Positions 1 through 8,084 of a stretch of DNA of 38,871 nt are shown in pieces. The translations under genes and the position numbers were made by a program. Each line of letters opens with the position of its first letter. Within the stretch, counting starts at the first letter, position 1. The notes below the pieces were generated by a model, which saw only the letters and a list, made by a program, of their open reading frames with translations, searched no databases and had not been told where the DNA came from. The stretch comes from Ruminococcus sp. GTDB lineage: Bacteria; Bacillota; Clostridia; Oscillospirales; Ruminococcaceae. Location of the stretch: NCBI GenBank assembly GCA_024403995.1, contig JAKSQT010000014.1:1-38871 (forward strand), written 5' to 3'.

Positions 1-46
1 GACGGCGTCCTCGACGTCCCCAAATAAGTTTTTTGACACGCTGAGG
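1..46 (-). repeat. Dispersed 46-bp repeat, left copy
   Basis: These 46 bases are the exact reverse complement of 38818-38863. Read on the minus strand, the repeat starts inside the right arm of a terminator-like hairpin (44-65), runs through an A-rich stretch and enters a second potential hairpin whose arms are GGGGACG and CGTCCCC. The right copy has the same layout behind an unrelated gene. The contig probably ends here because the repeat exists elsewhere in the genome. Confidence 0.9.
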
Positions 47-65
47 CGGACAAATCAGTCCGCCT
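44..65 (-). terminator. Hairpin after the DUF4190 gene
   Basis: A perfect 8-bp stem (AGGCGGAC / GTCCGCCT) with a 6-nt loop lies 9 bp beyond the stop codon of the minus-strand operon. On the minus strand it is followed not by a clean U-tract but by CAGCGTGTCAAAAAACTT from the dispersed repeat; on the plus strand it is followed by TTACTTTATTT. It probably ends the operon transcript. Confidence 0.6.
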
Positions 66-74
66 TTACTTTAT

Positions 75-815
75 TTACAGGATAACAAGCTCCTCGCCGT
101 CATCATCATATTCTTCATCATAGTCGTCATCGTAGTCATCATCATCGTCATAATCATATTCGTCATATTCGCCGTCAGCTTCATCTATAAATTCGTCAAA
201 GAATTTCTCGAAGCTGTCATAGCCGCTTACTTCCCAGAATTTATCATAAGCCGGTTTACCATATTTTTTGAAACGATCAGGTACTTTTCCTGTTTCATGA
301 TATTCCTCAATGATCTGTTTCTCATTTTCGACAAAGTAACTCATATCCTTGAAAACATCAGCAAAAAAGTAAATGCAGAAGCCCAGAATAAGCGATGAAA
401 TGATCGAAATTATAAGTCCTGCAACAGCCATGCCCTTACCCTGACCTTTTTTCTTGAACGCAATTATCGTGAAAAGAATACAGAGCGGCAGAGCAATAAA
501 TGAAAGAAGCGTGCCGAATATAAAAAGATTTACAAGTGATATAACAAGTGAAGCTACCGCAAAGCCGTAGCCTGTTTTCTGATTTGGCTGGACATCCCAC
601 TGATTCGGGTACTGCTGATACGGATTTCCGCCGTAGCCATTGTTGTACTGACCGTAATTATTCGGATCATTATAAGGCTGCCCATTAGGGTTATTTCCAT
701 AGCCATTGCCGTTTCCGTAATTATTACCGTTATTCGGCGAATTCTGCCACGACGCATTCGTACTGCTGCCGAAACTGCCGTTATTTCCTGAACCAAAATT
801 ATTTTGTTCGTCCAT
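75..815 (-). CDS. DUF4190-type membrane protein with low-complexity tails
   Basis: A 246-residue protein of unknown function. Residues 1-80 are rich in Asn, Gly, Tyr, Gln and Pro and look disordered. Residues about 83-152 hold hydrophobic membrane segments around a GKGMAVAG motif, the pattern of DUF4190 proteins. The last 35 residues are almost entirely Asp, Glu and Tyr. A good ribosome binding site (AAAGGAGAAGG) precedes the ATG and overlaps the end of metA, 11 bp upstream, so this is the last gene of the minus-strand operon. The extreme composition of both tails is the odd point; the acidic tail could bind cations or a basic partner, but that is a guess. The domain assignment is fairly sure, the function is not known. 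Confidence 0.8.
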   Translation of the reverse strand: MDEQNNFGSGNNGSFGSSTNASWQNSPNNGNNYGNGNGYGNNPNGQPYNDPNNYGQYNNGYGGNPYQQYPNQWDVQPNQKTGYGFAVASLVISLVNLFIFGTLLSFIALPLCILFTIIAFKKKGQGKGMAVAGLIISIISSLILGFCIYFFADVFKDMSYFVENEKQIIEEYHETGKVPDRFKKYGKPAYDKFWEVSGYDSFEKFFDEFIDEADGEYDEYDYDDDDDYDDDYDEEYDDDGEELVIL

Positions 816-826
816 TTCCTTCTCCT

Positions 827-1774
827 TTAAAGATTGGTTTCCCAGTTCCAGTTGCGGACTTCAAGCTCATCAAGATTGTACGGAGTTCTCTGGTATACGC
901 AGTAATTCAGCCAGTTCGAGAACATCAGATTTGCCGTGCATCTCCATGAGAAAAGCGGAACTTTGTCAGGATCGTCCTGTGGGAAATAGTTGTATGGTAT
1001 CTGGATATCAATGCCCTTTGCCACGTCACGTCTGTATTCGTTGGCAATTGTATCTCTGTCATACTCGGAGTGTCCTGTAATAAAATACTGTCTGCCGTTT
1101 CTGTTGCCGATTATGTGTACTCCCGACATTTCGGAAACGGTGAGTATTTCAAGCTGAGGGATTTTTTCGATATCCTCACGGCGCACCTCGGTATTCCTTG
1201 AATGCGGAACATAGAACACATCGTCAAATCCACGAAGGAGCTGACAGTTGTTTACTACTGCCCTGTGAGGAAAGATGCCGAACATTTTCTGTTCAAGCGG
1301 ATATTTCGGTACACCAAAGTGATAATAAAGTCCTGCCTGAGCCGCCCAGCATATATGGAGCGTAGAAAATACGTGTGTTTTTGACCATTCCATTATGCTG
1401 CATATCTCGTCCCAGTAATCGACTTCTTCATACTCCAGAAGTTCAACAGGCGCACCGGTGATTATCATGCCGTCATAGCGGTTGTCACGTATCTCGTCAA
1501 AGGTCTTGTAGAAAGCCTCCATGTGGTTCTGTGAAGTATTTCTTGATGTATGCGAAGCCATCTGAAGAAGCTCAATATCGACCTGCAAAGGCGTATTGCT
1601 GAGCAGTCTCATGAGCTGACTTTCGGTTTCTATTTTTTTGGGCATGATGTTGAGGATAATGACCTTCAGCGGACGTATATCCTGATGCTCTGCCCTTTCA
1701 TTGGACATAACGAAAATATTTTCTTCTCCAAGCGTTTTGAATGCCGGCAATTCGGAAGAAATTCGGATTGGCAC
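827..1774 (-). CDS. metA: Homoserine O-acyltransferase, probably O-acetyl
   Basis: A full-length 315-residue MetA, which activates homoserine with an acyl-CoA in methionine synthesis. The catalytic Cys142 (HICWAAQ), His235 and Glu237 (TGHSEYD) are all present. Residue 111, in GAPVELLEY, is Glu. In the MetA family, Glu here goes with acetyl-CoA use (as in Bacillus cereus) and Gly with succinyl-CoA (as in E. coli), so acetyl transfer is the likely activity despite the usual succinyltransferase label. The start is GTG, chosen because AAAGGAG lies 9 nt upstream and the protein then begins MPIRIS, as is typical. It lies 40 bp after a small conserved gene, inside an otherwise unrelated housekeeping operon. 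No SAM riboswitch precedes it, unlike metK 6.5 kb away. Confidence 0.95.
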   Translation of the reverse strand: MPIRISSELPAFKTLGEENIFVMSNERAEHQDIRPLKVIILNIMPKKIETESQLMRLLSNTPLQVDIELLQMASHTSRNTSQNHMEAFYKTFDEIRDNRYDGMIITGAPVELLEYEEVDYWDEICSIMEWSKTHVFSTLHICWAAQAGLYYHFGVPKYPLEQKMFGIFPHRAVVNNCQLLRGFDDVFYVPHSRNTEVRREDIEKIPQLEILTVSEMSGVHIIGNRNGRQYFITGHSEYDRDTIANEYRRDVAKGIDIQIPYNYFPQDDPDKVPLFSWRCTANLMFSNWLNYCVYQRTPYNLDELEVRNWNWETNL

Positions 1775-1814
1775 TTCAAATCGCTCCTTTCATTCTATAA
1801 TATTTGCAATCACA

Positions 1815-2204
1815 TTATGTTGCTTTGTTCTTGTTATTTTTACAGCTCTGACACGAATTCATGAAGCCCGAAAGATCGGAACACATTCGGCTGCCGTCCT
1901 TTAAAAAGCGCAGTTTAATCAGATTTTCAAAGCATCTGCTGTCCTGAATATCGAAAAGCATATGTTCAATGCCTTTGAGTACGCTTTTGAACATGACCGA
2001 GCGCACAAGGCCGTCGCAGAGCAGAAGGTCTCCGCCGTCGTCAAGACCATAGACAACAGTTTTATCATTTCCGTAAACATAGGCGATATAGCCTGTGACC
2101 CTATCTCCGTCAAGTGCCTCGGTAATGTGGAGCTGTGCATTTCCGACAGCCGAAACAAGCTGTTCATAGCCGTCAGTGCTGAATTTTTCCTGAATCTCCA
2201 GCAT
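1815..2204 (-). CDS. Small conserved protein of unknown function
   Basis: A 129-residue protein that I do not assign to a named family. The first 90 residues alternate strands and helices in a way that faintly recalls a reduced GNAT fold (GYIAYVYG, then a DDGGDLLLCDGLVRS segment), but no acetyl-CoA loop is visible. The C-terminus carries CxxC in NSCQSCKNN, which might bind metal. The ATG lies 1 nt after the TGA of rluB, and its AAGGAGG sits inside the end of rluB, so translation of the two is probably coupled. That suggests a role near ribosome or RNA maintenance, but this is inference from position only. Confidence 0.75.
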   Translation of the reverse strand: MLEIQEKFSTDGYEQLVSAVGNAQLHITEALDGDRVTGYIAYVYGNDKTVVYGLDDGGDLLLCDGLVRSVMFKSVLKGIEHMLFDIQDSRCFENLIKLRFLKDGSRMCSDLSGFMNSCQSCKNNKNKAT

Positions 2205-2205
2205 T

Positions 2206-2937
2206 TCAGTCCTCCTTGCCGATAGCGTTTCTTATAGCACGAAGCTCCTCGGCAGTGAGGTCACGGTAAGTACCCGGTTTAAGCATACCGAGCTTTATCG
2301 GGCCAACGCTTATGCGGCGCAGACGGGCAACTTCAAGTCCGACAGCCTCGCACATCTTACGAATCTGGCGATTTCTACCCTCTTTTATGGTAATGAGAAG
2401 GACTACACGTCCCTCCTCCTTTTCCTTCACGATAACGCTTGCCGGCATAGTTTTCCTGCCGTCAATGACAACGCCTGATGAAAGCTCAACAAGCTGTTCA
2501 TCGCTGATGTCAGGGCGCACGGTAACACGGTAAGTTTTGGAGATATGGCGGCTTGGGTGCATGATGCTGTTTGCAAATTCGCCGTCATTTGTAAAGAGGA
2601 GAAGTCCCTCGGAATTGCGGTCAAGTCTGCCGACAGGATAAACTCTCTCCTCAACATCTTCAAGGAGGTCCATAACGCATCGTCTGTCCATTTCATCGGA
2701 CACTGTAGTGACATATCCTCTCGGCTTATTCAGCATAATATAGCGAAATACCTTCTTTTTCGGCATATCTATCCTATCGCCGTCAATGGTGATTAGGTCC
2801 TTGAAGCCGCACTTGTCGCCGAGCTTTACAGGATGGCCGTTGACCTTGACTCTGCCTTTAGTGATAAGCTCCTCAGCCTTACGCCGTGAGCAAACGCCGC
2901 TGTCGGCGATCATTTTCTGTATTCTTATTTTTTCCAC
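2206..2937 (-). CDS. rluB: rRNA pseudouridine synthase, RsuA/RluB family
   Basis: A 243-residue enzyme that isomerises a uridine in rRNA, probably the 23S RluB site. An N-terminal S4 RNA-binding domain (about residues 3-60) is followed by the catalytic domain. The catalytic aspartate is Asp106 in the GRLDRNSEGLLLFTND motif, and the KTYRV and EGRNRQIRKM motifs follow in the usual order. The start is GTG with GGAG close upstream; an overlapping ATG is in the wrong frame. The gene lies 17 bp after the D-Ala-D-Ala carboxypeptidase. RsuA versus RluB specificity cannot be settled from sequence alone, but the scp-dac-rluB order matches the RluB-type gene of Bacillus. Confidence 0.93.
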   Translation of the reverse strand: MEKIRIQKMIADSGVCSRRKAEELITKGRVKVNGHPVKLGDKCGFKDLITIDGDRIDMPKKKVFRYIMLNKPRGYVTTVSDEMDRRCVMDLLEDVEERVYPVGRLDRNSEGLLLFTNDGEFANSIMHPSRHISKTYRVTVRPDISDEQLVELSSGVVIDGRKTMPASVIVKEKEEGRVVLLITIKEGRNRQIRKMCEAVGLEVARLRRISVGPIKLGMLKPGTYRDLTAEELRAIRNAIGKED

Positions 2938-2954
2938 ATTATCTCCGCTTTCTT

Positions 2955-4103
2955 TCAGGAAAAGAATTCCTTTAGTTCTGATAATAATTTTTTAATGATA
3001 TTTTTTTCTCCGGCAGTCACGCTTTTTCCGATATATGCATTTTCTGACGCATACATGGGTATTCTGCGTACTTCCCTGCCCTTGTACATGAGTTTCAGCT
3101 CAGCCGTTTCCGTTCCTTTTTCAACAGGAGCATACACAAACGGCGGAGCAGCAAGCTCAAAACTGAAATCATCGGCATCATCCGAGAGAGTTGTCACGGA
3201 AACGAGCCGATTCTCCGCACAAACAGGCAAATACTCATTGTCACTGCCTGCAATGCATACCTCAAAGCCGTCAGGAATGGATATCTCCGCATTGCCGACA
3301 GTTTCAAAGCCATAGTCATACAGCGATATATGGTCATTCCAGTCATCCGCATCATTGAGCGTAACGCAGATAAGGTCTTCTCCGTCACGTTTGCACGCCG
3401 AAACAAGACATCGCCCAGCCTCATCGGTAAAGCCCGTCTTAACGCCGTAAACTCCGTCATACATGGACAGAAGCTTATTGGTATTCTTCAGCCAGCGTCT
3501 GAACGGCGGATCGCCGAATTCAGTCTGAATATTCACTTTCGAGCATATATCACGGAAAATGTCATTTTTCAGTGCTTCACGGGCAAGCATCGCCATATCA
3601 AGTGCAGAACTTCCATGACCTTCGCCTTCAAGACCGGACGGCGTAACGAAAAAAGTATGGGAAAGTCCGATTTTCCGTGCCCGTTCATTCATCATATCCG
3701 CAAACGCTTCAAAAGAGCCTGCAATACGCACAGCCGCCGCATTAGCCGCATCGTTTCCCGAAGGAAGGAGCATTCCGCAGCACAGAGCATATTTCGTAAC
3801 GGTATCGCCCTCGCAAAGTCCCATAGATGAGCCTTCAACTTTTATGGCATCGCTGTCAACGGTAAACTCATCATACAGACCGCCGCTTTCAAGAGTGAGC
3901 AGAACCGACATAATCTTTGTCGTACTCGCCATAGGCAGCTTTTCATTGGCATTTTCAGAGAAGATGACCTCCCCTGTATCAGCCGAGACAAGAACTGCCG
4001 CTTTTGCGGAAGTCTGCGGAATTTCAGCCGCAGAAGCACAGATATAAGGCTCTGCCGCAATAATTAGTAAAACCGCCGCAGCGGAAGTGATCTGCTTTTT
4101 CAT
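2955..4103 (-). CDS. D-alanyl-D-alanine carboxypeptidase (PBP5-like, S11)
   Basis: A 382-residue secreted penicillin-binding protein that trims the terminal D-Ala from peptidoglycan stem peptides. A signal peptide covers about residues 1-25. The three active-site motifs are S60-T-T-K63, S115-G-N117 and K222-T-G224. The region after about residue 260 is the C-terminal beta domain typical of PBP5/DacF, though no clear amphipathic anchoring helix ends the protein. GGAGGAAC precedes the ATG. Next to ytfJ and the scp genes it resembles the dacB/dacF genes linked with sporulation in Bacillus, so a role in spore cortex or vegetative wall trimming is equally possible. Confidence 0.93.
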   Translation of the reverse strand: MKKQITSAAAVLLIIAAEPYICASAAEIPQTSAKAAVLVSADTGEVIFSENANEKLPMASTTKIMSVLLTLESGGLYDEFTVDSDAIKVEGSSMGLCEGDTVTKYALCCGMLLPSGNDAANAAAVRIAGSFEAFADMMNERARKIGLSHTFFVTPSGLEGEGHGSSALDMAMLAREALKNDIFRDICSKVNIQTEFGDPPFRRWLKNTNKLLSMYDGVYGVKTGFTDEAGRCLVSACKRDGEDLICVTLNDADDWNDHISLYDYGFETVGNAEISIPDGFEVCIAGSDNEYLPVCAENRLVSVTTLSDDADDFSFELAAPPFVYAPVEKGTETAELKLMYKGREVRRIPMYASENAYIGKSVTAGEKNIIKKLLSELKEFFS

Positions 4104-4160
4104 AGTTGTTCCTCCGATATCATACTACTGCATGATATGCGGCGGAACAGGCACTTATTC

Positions 4161-4592
4161 TCAGTTTATCGAAACAGAGCCGTCATCGGATGAAGCTTCA
4201 CCCTCGGCATCTCCGCCCTTGCGCTTCTTGAGGAAGCCTGATATCTTGTCGATAATTGCAGGAGCTTTTTCGATAGCATTGCTGATAGGGTCATTTGAGC
4301 CTTCCATGTTGACCATTTTAGCCGAACCGTCAGGCGAAATAACGAGGAATCCCTCGGGTTTGATAGAAACGCCTGCACCTGCACCGCCTCCGAAAAGGTC
4401 CTTGTCATACTTTGACGGAAGGTCTGAACCGCCCGATGCAAAGCCGTATGAAACCTTTGAGACAGGGATGATAGTTGTACCGTCAGGCAGACTGATAGGC
4501 TCGCCGATAATAGCGTTTACATCAGCCATTTCCTTGATTTTTTCGATAGATATACCTAAAAGGTCTGCTACAGGTGTTTTATTAGTACTCAT
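4161..4592 (-). CDS. ytfJ: YtfJ/GerW-family sporulation-associated protein
   Basis: A 143-residue YtfJ (GerW) family protein. The conserved core is visible: a short helical start, then IIGEPISLPDGTTIIPVSKV, a glycine-rich GGGAGAGVSIKP turn, and a GFLVI strand. In Bacillus the family member is needed for normal germination of spores. Here the C-terminus carries an acidic, low-complexity tail. The ATG lies 1 nt after the stop of the DUF2953 gene, and the same pairing (ytfI-ytfJ) occurs in Bacillus. The family call is sure. Whether this organism sporulates cannot be seen from the window, since many non-sporulating Ruminococcaceae keep the gene. Confidence 0.92.
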   Translation of the reverse strand: MSTNKTPVADLLGISIEKIKEMADVNAIIGEPISLPDGTTIIPVSKVSYGFASGGSDLPSKYDKDLFGGGAGAGVSIKPEGFLVISPDGSAKMVNMEGSNDPISNAIEKAPAIIDKISGFLKKRKGGDAEGEASSDDGSVSIN

Positions 4593-4593
4593 T

Positions 4594-5511
4594 TTATATT
4601 ACCTCGTTTCTGCCTTGCGGCTTTATCTTTTTAAGTTTTTTGTTTTTGATTTTATTTGGAATGAATGTTCTGAAAAGATATGTTATCAGGAACCAGAGTC
4701 CTGCAATAACCACAGTACCGGCACGGAAGAATATTCTGCACGAACAGTCCCAGCGCCCTTTGTTTTCGCCGAATTCAGGAAAAATATCGACGGTTTTGAG
4801 GCGGACGGTAAAAAGTGTACACATTGCTCCGAGGATATTGTATACGCTGCCGCTGATCTTTCCGTAGTTAAGGGCGCATTTATAAGCGTCCTCGTTTGCG
4901 ATCTCAAAATCGATATAGAGATCATGGAAGTGGAAGCCCTTGAAAATTTTCAGAAGCGGACGCTGTGCGCTCTCCCAGATACCGACAAGCAGTTCTATCC
5001 AGTCGCTCACGGTACGCTTTTTCTTTTCTTCGGGTTCATCTTCATATTCGTCCTCGGATTTTTTCTTTTTCCTTGACTTTTTCTTCTTTTTTACGTCATT
5101 ATCATCATCTGGCCATGCAATTTCGTCCTCACTGCTGTCAGTCATGGGAATATCGCTGTCAGCATCGTCATTTTCAATATCATTGAGTTCAAAATCAAAG
5201 TCATCAGGCAGATCAAAGTCAAAATCCTCAAGAAAATCCTCGTCATTTACAACAGATTTCTTCTTTTTGTTCTTTTTCGGCTTTTTTTCCTTGACGGGCT
5301 TATCCTTTTTCGGTTTTTTCTTCCGCTTTTTCAGCCATCCAAGCACTCCGCCGCCGTCAGAATTCATGACAGTGAGGAACGATGCCTTCACGCAGAAGCG
5401 GAATTTTCCGTCAATAAAGCTGACCTCAGCGCCAACGGGAGCTATGAGTATTAGCAGAATTATGCCGATAACCGCAAGCAGTATAAAAAGCAGTATTTTT
5501 AGTATGATCAT
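4594..5511 (-). CDS. DUF2953 membrane protein with long charged insert
   Basis: A 305-residue DUF2953 protein (the Bacillus counterpart, YtfI, also sits next to ytfJ). An N-terminal membrane helix (about 2-27) is followed by a short beta segment, then about 100 residues of alternating Lys-rich and Asp/Glu-rich low complexity (about 60-168). A folded DUF2953 core comes next (about 168-265, with YIDFEIANEDAYKCALNYG) and a final membrane segment near 270-285. The charged insert is much longer than in the Bacillus protein as I recall it, and is probably a flexible tether. The start was taken as the ATG 30 bp downstream of scpB. The function of the family is unknown. Confidence 0.85.
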   Translation of the reverse strand: MIILKILLFILLAVIGIILLILIAPVGAEVSFIDGKFRFCVKASFLTVMNSDGGGVLGWLKKRKKKPKKDKPVKEKKPKKNKKKKSVVNDEDFLEDFDFDLPDDFDFELNDIENDDADSDIPMTDSSEDEIAWPDDDNDVKKKKKSRKKKKSEDEYEDEPEEKKKRTVSDWIELLVGIWESAQRPLLKIFKGFHFHDLYIDFEIANEDAYKCALNYGKISGSVYNILGAMCTLFTVRLKTVDIFPEFGENKGRWDCSCRIFFRAGTVVIAGLWFLITYLFRTFIPNKIKNKKLKKIKPQGRNEVI

Positions 5512-5541
5512 TCATGGCGCTCCTTCCAGTATATTGTTGCA

Positions 5542-6111
5542 TCAGAGTTTAAGCTGACTGAACTCGCCTTCTTCGCCGCCGATGGCTGCCGCCATATTCT
5601 CCTGTCCGGGGATAGGCGGAAGCTCTGATATCGAACCGAGTCCGAAACTTCGCAGAAAAACATTAGTCGTGCGGTAAACTATCGGCTTTCCGGGAACATC
5701 AAGTCTTCCCGCCTCCTCAACAAGCCCCTTTTCTATGAGGTTATTGATGACCGAACCGCTGTCAATGCCTCTGACATTTTCAACAAAGCCCTTTGAAACA
5801 GGCTGATTATAGGCAATTATCGTAAGCACTTCCATAGCCGCATTTGAAAGCGGAGCACTGCGTTTTGTCTCGACAGCCGCCCTTACCTGCGGTGCAAATT
5901 TTTCAACGGTACACATCTGATAGCTGCTGTCGTATTTCTTTATGCAGATACCGCTGCCGTTGTCGGAATACCGCTCATTGAGCAAGTCGATAAGTGACGG
6001 CACCGTGCCCATATCTATTCCCGTAGCCTCAGAGATACGGTAAAGCTCCACAGGTTCGCCGCCAGCAAAAATGATCGCCTCTATTGCTCCGAGTTTGTCT
6101 TTGATCTCCAA
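5542..6111 (-). CDS. scpB: Segregation and condensation protein B
   Basis: A 189-residue ScpB, the winged-helix kite subunit of the SMC-ScpA-ScpB condensin that organises and segregates the chromosome. It opens with the usual LGAIEAIIFAGGEPV and contains a second winged helix with VLTIIAYNQPVSKGFVENVRG and YRTTNVFLRSFGL. The start overlaps the end of scpA by 31 bp, which points to coupled translation and roughly matched amounts of the two partners. Length is normal for the family. The C-terminal 20 residues are acidic and variable. Confidence 0.96.
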   Translation of the reverse strand: MEIKDKLGAIEAIIFAGGEPVELYRISEATGIDMGTVPSLIDLLNERYSDNGSGICIKKYDSSYQMCTVEKFAPQVRAAVETKRSAPLSNAAMEVLTIIAYNQPVSKGFVENVRGIDSGSVINNLIEKGLVEEAGRLDVPGKPIVYRTTNVFLRSFGLGSISELPPIPGQENMAAAIGGEEGEFSQLKL

Positions 6112-6836
6112 CGCTTTCTGCCTCCGTCCTTTCTGCTTTTGAGGTAAACTATGGTATTATCCTCGCTTATTGAAATTCTGCCGAAACGTGTAAGTTCAAG
6201 CACCGCAAGGAATGTAGCCACTCTTGCCGAACGCTCCGTCACACCCTCATACAGCCTGTCCATATTCACCTCGCCCGTGGAATAAAGCTCACGCAGAATA
6301 TGCACGACCTTGGTGAGTACAGGCACGATTCTCCGCTTTACCACGGAATTTATCTTATTTTCAATGTGTATCCTGCCCGTTTCAGCCTTGATGTTCTTGG
6401 TATTTATCATACTGTAGGCTATCGCAAGCTTTTCAGGCTCATGCACAAGTGAATATGTCATATCTGCCTTGATTTTCATCGGACTGCGGACGTATATGCA
6501 GTCTCCGACATATCTGCGTGACAATTCCTGAGCGGCAAGTTTACAGAGAGAATATTCAATAAGAGCGCCTTCAAGCTCCTTTTTCATCTGTTCAGCCTCC
6601 TCGGGCTGAGGAAGGAGCGAGGCAGTTTTGATGTAGATGAGTCTTGCCGCCATTTCAAGAAATTCTCCGGCAAGCTCAAGATTCTGCTCATTTGCCTGTT
6701 CAATATAAAGAAGATACTGCTCCAGAAGCTTTGATATTTCTATGTCACATATATCAAGCTTGTGCTTTGCAATAAGATTCAGAAGCAGATCGAGAGGGCC
6801 TTCAAAGACCTCAAGTCTGAATGACAATGCCTGCAT
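6081..6836 (-). CDS. scpA: Segregation and condensation protein A
   Basis: A 251-residue ScpA, the kleisin that bridges the SMC heads in the condensin complex. The N-terminal signature FEGPLDLLLNLI with the following helices (residues about 8-75) binds the SMC neck. The C-terminal winged helix (about 180-240, including FLAVLELTRFGRISISEDN) binds the SMC head. It lies 18 bp after the site-2 protease gene and overlaps scpB. The last residues are basic and rich in Lys, Arg and Gly, a little beyond the usual family end, because the overlap with scpB extends the frame. Confidence 0.96.
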   Translation of the reverse strand: MQALSFRLEVFEGPLDLLLNLIAKHKLDICDIEISKLLEQYLLYIEQANEQNLELAGEFLEMAARLIYIKTASLLPQPEEAEQMKKELEGALIEYSLCKLAAQELSRRYVGDCIYVRSPMKIKADMTYSLVHEPEKLAIAYSMINTKNIKAETGRIHIENKINSVVKRRIVPVLTKVVHILRELYSTGEVNMDRLYEGVTERSARVATFLAVLELTRFGRISISEDNTIVYLKSRKDGGRKRWRSKTNSEQ

Positions 6837-6854
6837 ACATCCACATCCTGTTGA

Positions 6855-7544
6855 TTATATAAATGAAACGACTTTCCAGATTATGTACCGGAAAAAAGTT
6901 ATCAGGTAATTCAGCGGATTTAAAAACGCCGGAATTCTGTTCATAAGTACAACAAAAATCAGAAGTCCATAGCTGAGCTGACGCTGATGGGCATATATCC
7001 AGCGGTCAGCCTTCTGACCTGTAAAGCATCTGAGAACATTGAATCCGTCAAGCGGCGGAAGCGGAATGAGATTGAATGCCGCAAGACTGACATTTATCTC
7101 AACGAAAAATTCAAGAATAAGCAGAACATAGTACATTTTGTCCACTTCCTCGACAGCAAGCGTTCCCGGATCGCTCATGCCAATGCCGGTAACGGATATT
7201 ATCCGGAACGCAAGAGCAGCCACAAATGCCGCCAACAGATTTGAAAGCGGGCCTGCAAGCGCAGTGAGGGCAAATCCTTTTCGTGGATTTTTCATGTTCG
7301 ACGGATTGACCGGAACAGGTTTTGCCCAGCCGAAGCCCGTAAGCAGCATGAGTACACAGCCGAAGAGGTCAAGATGAACGAATGGATTCAGTGATACTCT
7401 GCCTTGTTTATAGGCTGTATCATCGCCGAGCTTATGTGCGACCCACGCATGAGCCGACTCATGTACAGGTATTACAAGCAGAAAAACAAGCACTCTCGAT
7501 GCCAGTGAGAGTAAAAAATATAAACTATCTGTTCCTTTTCCCAT
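6855..7544 (-). CDS. Site-2 protease family (M50) membrane metalloprotease
   Basis: A 229-residue polytopic membrane protein of the M50 rhomboid-like short subgroup. The zinc-binding motif H28-E-S-A-H32 lies in the first membrane region. The third ligand is probably Asp166 in NLIPLPPLDGF, and the conserved GWAKPVPVNP loop and NPRKG motif lie between. There is no PDZ domain, unlike RseP. Such small members occur next to scpA in many Firmicutes; substrates are unknown. The ATG is preceded by AAAGGAC, and the gene is the first of the minus-strand operon, about 35 bp from its likely promoter. Confidence 0.92.
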   Translation of the reverse strand: MGKGTDSLYFLLSLASRVLVFLLVIPVHESAHAWVAHKLGDDTAYKQGRVSLNPFVHLDLFGCVLMLLTGFGWAKPVPVNPSNMKNPRKGFALTALAGPLSNLLAAFVAALAFRIISVTGIGMSDPGTLAVEEVDKMYYVLLILEFFVEINVSLAAFNLIPLPPLDGFNVLRCFTGQKADRWIYAHQRQLSYGLLIFVVLMNRIPAFLNPLNYLITFFRYIIWKVVSFI

Positions 7545-7581
7545 AATATGTCCTTTCCACGCAAATAGTTATGCAATATAT

Positions 7582-7610
7582 ATTATACTATATTTTCGCC
7601 GATAATGCAA
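7582..7610 (-). promoter_or_regulatory. Promoter of the site-2 protease-scpAB operon
   Basis: On the minus strand TTGCAT (7605-7610) and TATAAT (7582-7587) are spaced by exactly 17 bp, a good sigma-A match. It faces away from the rpmB promoter, so the two operons start from one divergent region. Confidence 0.75.
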
Positions 7611-7668
7611 GCATAAATCAAAAAAAAGGCTCTCCGAAAAATTTTTTCAACTTTTTTTGAAAAAGCAC

Positions 7669-7697
7669 TTGATTTTTTTTTCAATATGTGATAGAAT
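7669..7697 (+). promoter_or_regulatory. rpmB promoter
   Basis: TTGATT (7669-7674), a 17-bp T-rich spacer and TAGAAT (7692-7697). The predicted start near 7704 leaves a leader of about 50 nt to the rpmB ATG. Confidence 0.7.
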
Positions 7698-7752
7698 AAT
7701 CATGTTGTATTTTTATACAAGTGTTATTTGTAAATTAAGGAGGTGCAACCTA

Positions 7753-7938
7753 ATGGCAAAATGTGATATCTGCGGAAAGGGCGTTACCTTTGGTATCAAG
7801 GTTTCTCACTCACACAGACGTACAAACAGAACATGGAAGCCTAATGTAAAGCGTGTTAAGGCTATCGTCAAGGGTACTCCTTGTCATATCTATGCTTGCT
7901 CAAGATGCCTTCGTTCAGGCAAAATTGAGAGAGCTTGA
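7753..7938 (+). CDS. rpmB: 50S ribosomal protein L28
   Basis: A 61-residue L28, a component of the large ribosomal subunit. It opens MAKCDICGKG and contains the conserved SHSHRRTNRTWKPN segment and a YACSRCLRSGK end. The CxxC pairs (Cys4/Cys7 and Cys50/Cys53) make this the zinc-binding type. The frame is open further upstream, but the ATG at 7753 was chosen because TAAGGAGG lies directly before it and the resulting N-terminus is the family one; the upstream part covers the promoter. It is a single-gene unit with its own promoter and terminator. Confidence 0.98.
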   Translation: MAKCDICGKGVTFGIKVSHSHRRTNRTWKPNVKRVKAIVKGTPCHIYACSRCLRSGKIERA

Positions 7939-7958
7939 TCATGTTTTTGTGAAATAAC

Positions 7959-7990
7959 GAGCGTTCCTGCATGGACGCTCTTATTTTTTT
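7959..7990 (+). terminator. rpmB terminator
   Basis: An 8-bp stem GAGCGTTC / GGACGCTC (one G-U pair) with a 6-nt loop is followed by TTATTTTTTTT, a standard intrinsic terminator 20 bp after the rpmB stop. Confidence 0.9.
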
Positions 7991-8084
7991 TGATGACAAC
8001 ACCTTATAAAGACTATGCATTTCTGCTTTAAATTCCCTTTTTAATGTCATGTTTTTTCGTGTCATGTTTTTTCTTCGCTTTCTA

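Noticed and set aside
1815..2204. Small gene after rluB as a definite GNAT enzyme
   Set aside because: It lacks the Q/RxxGxG/A acetyl-CoA loop and is too short for a full domain, so it was left as unknown.
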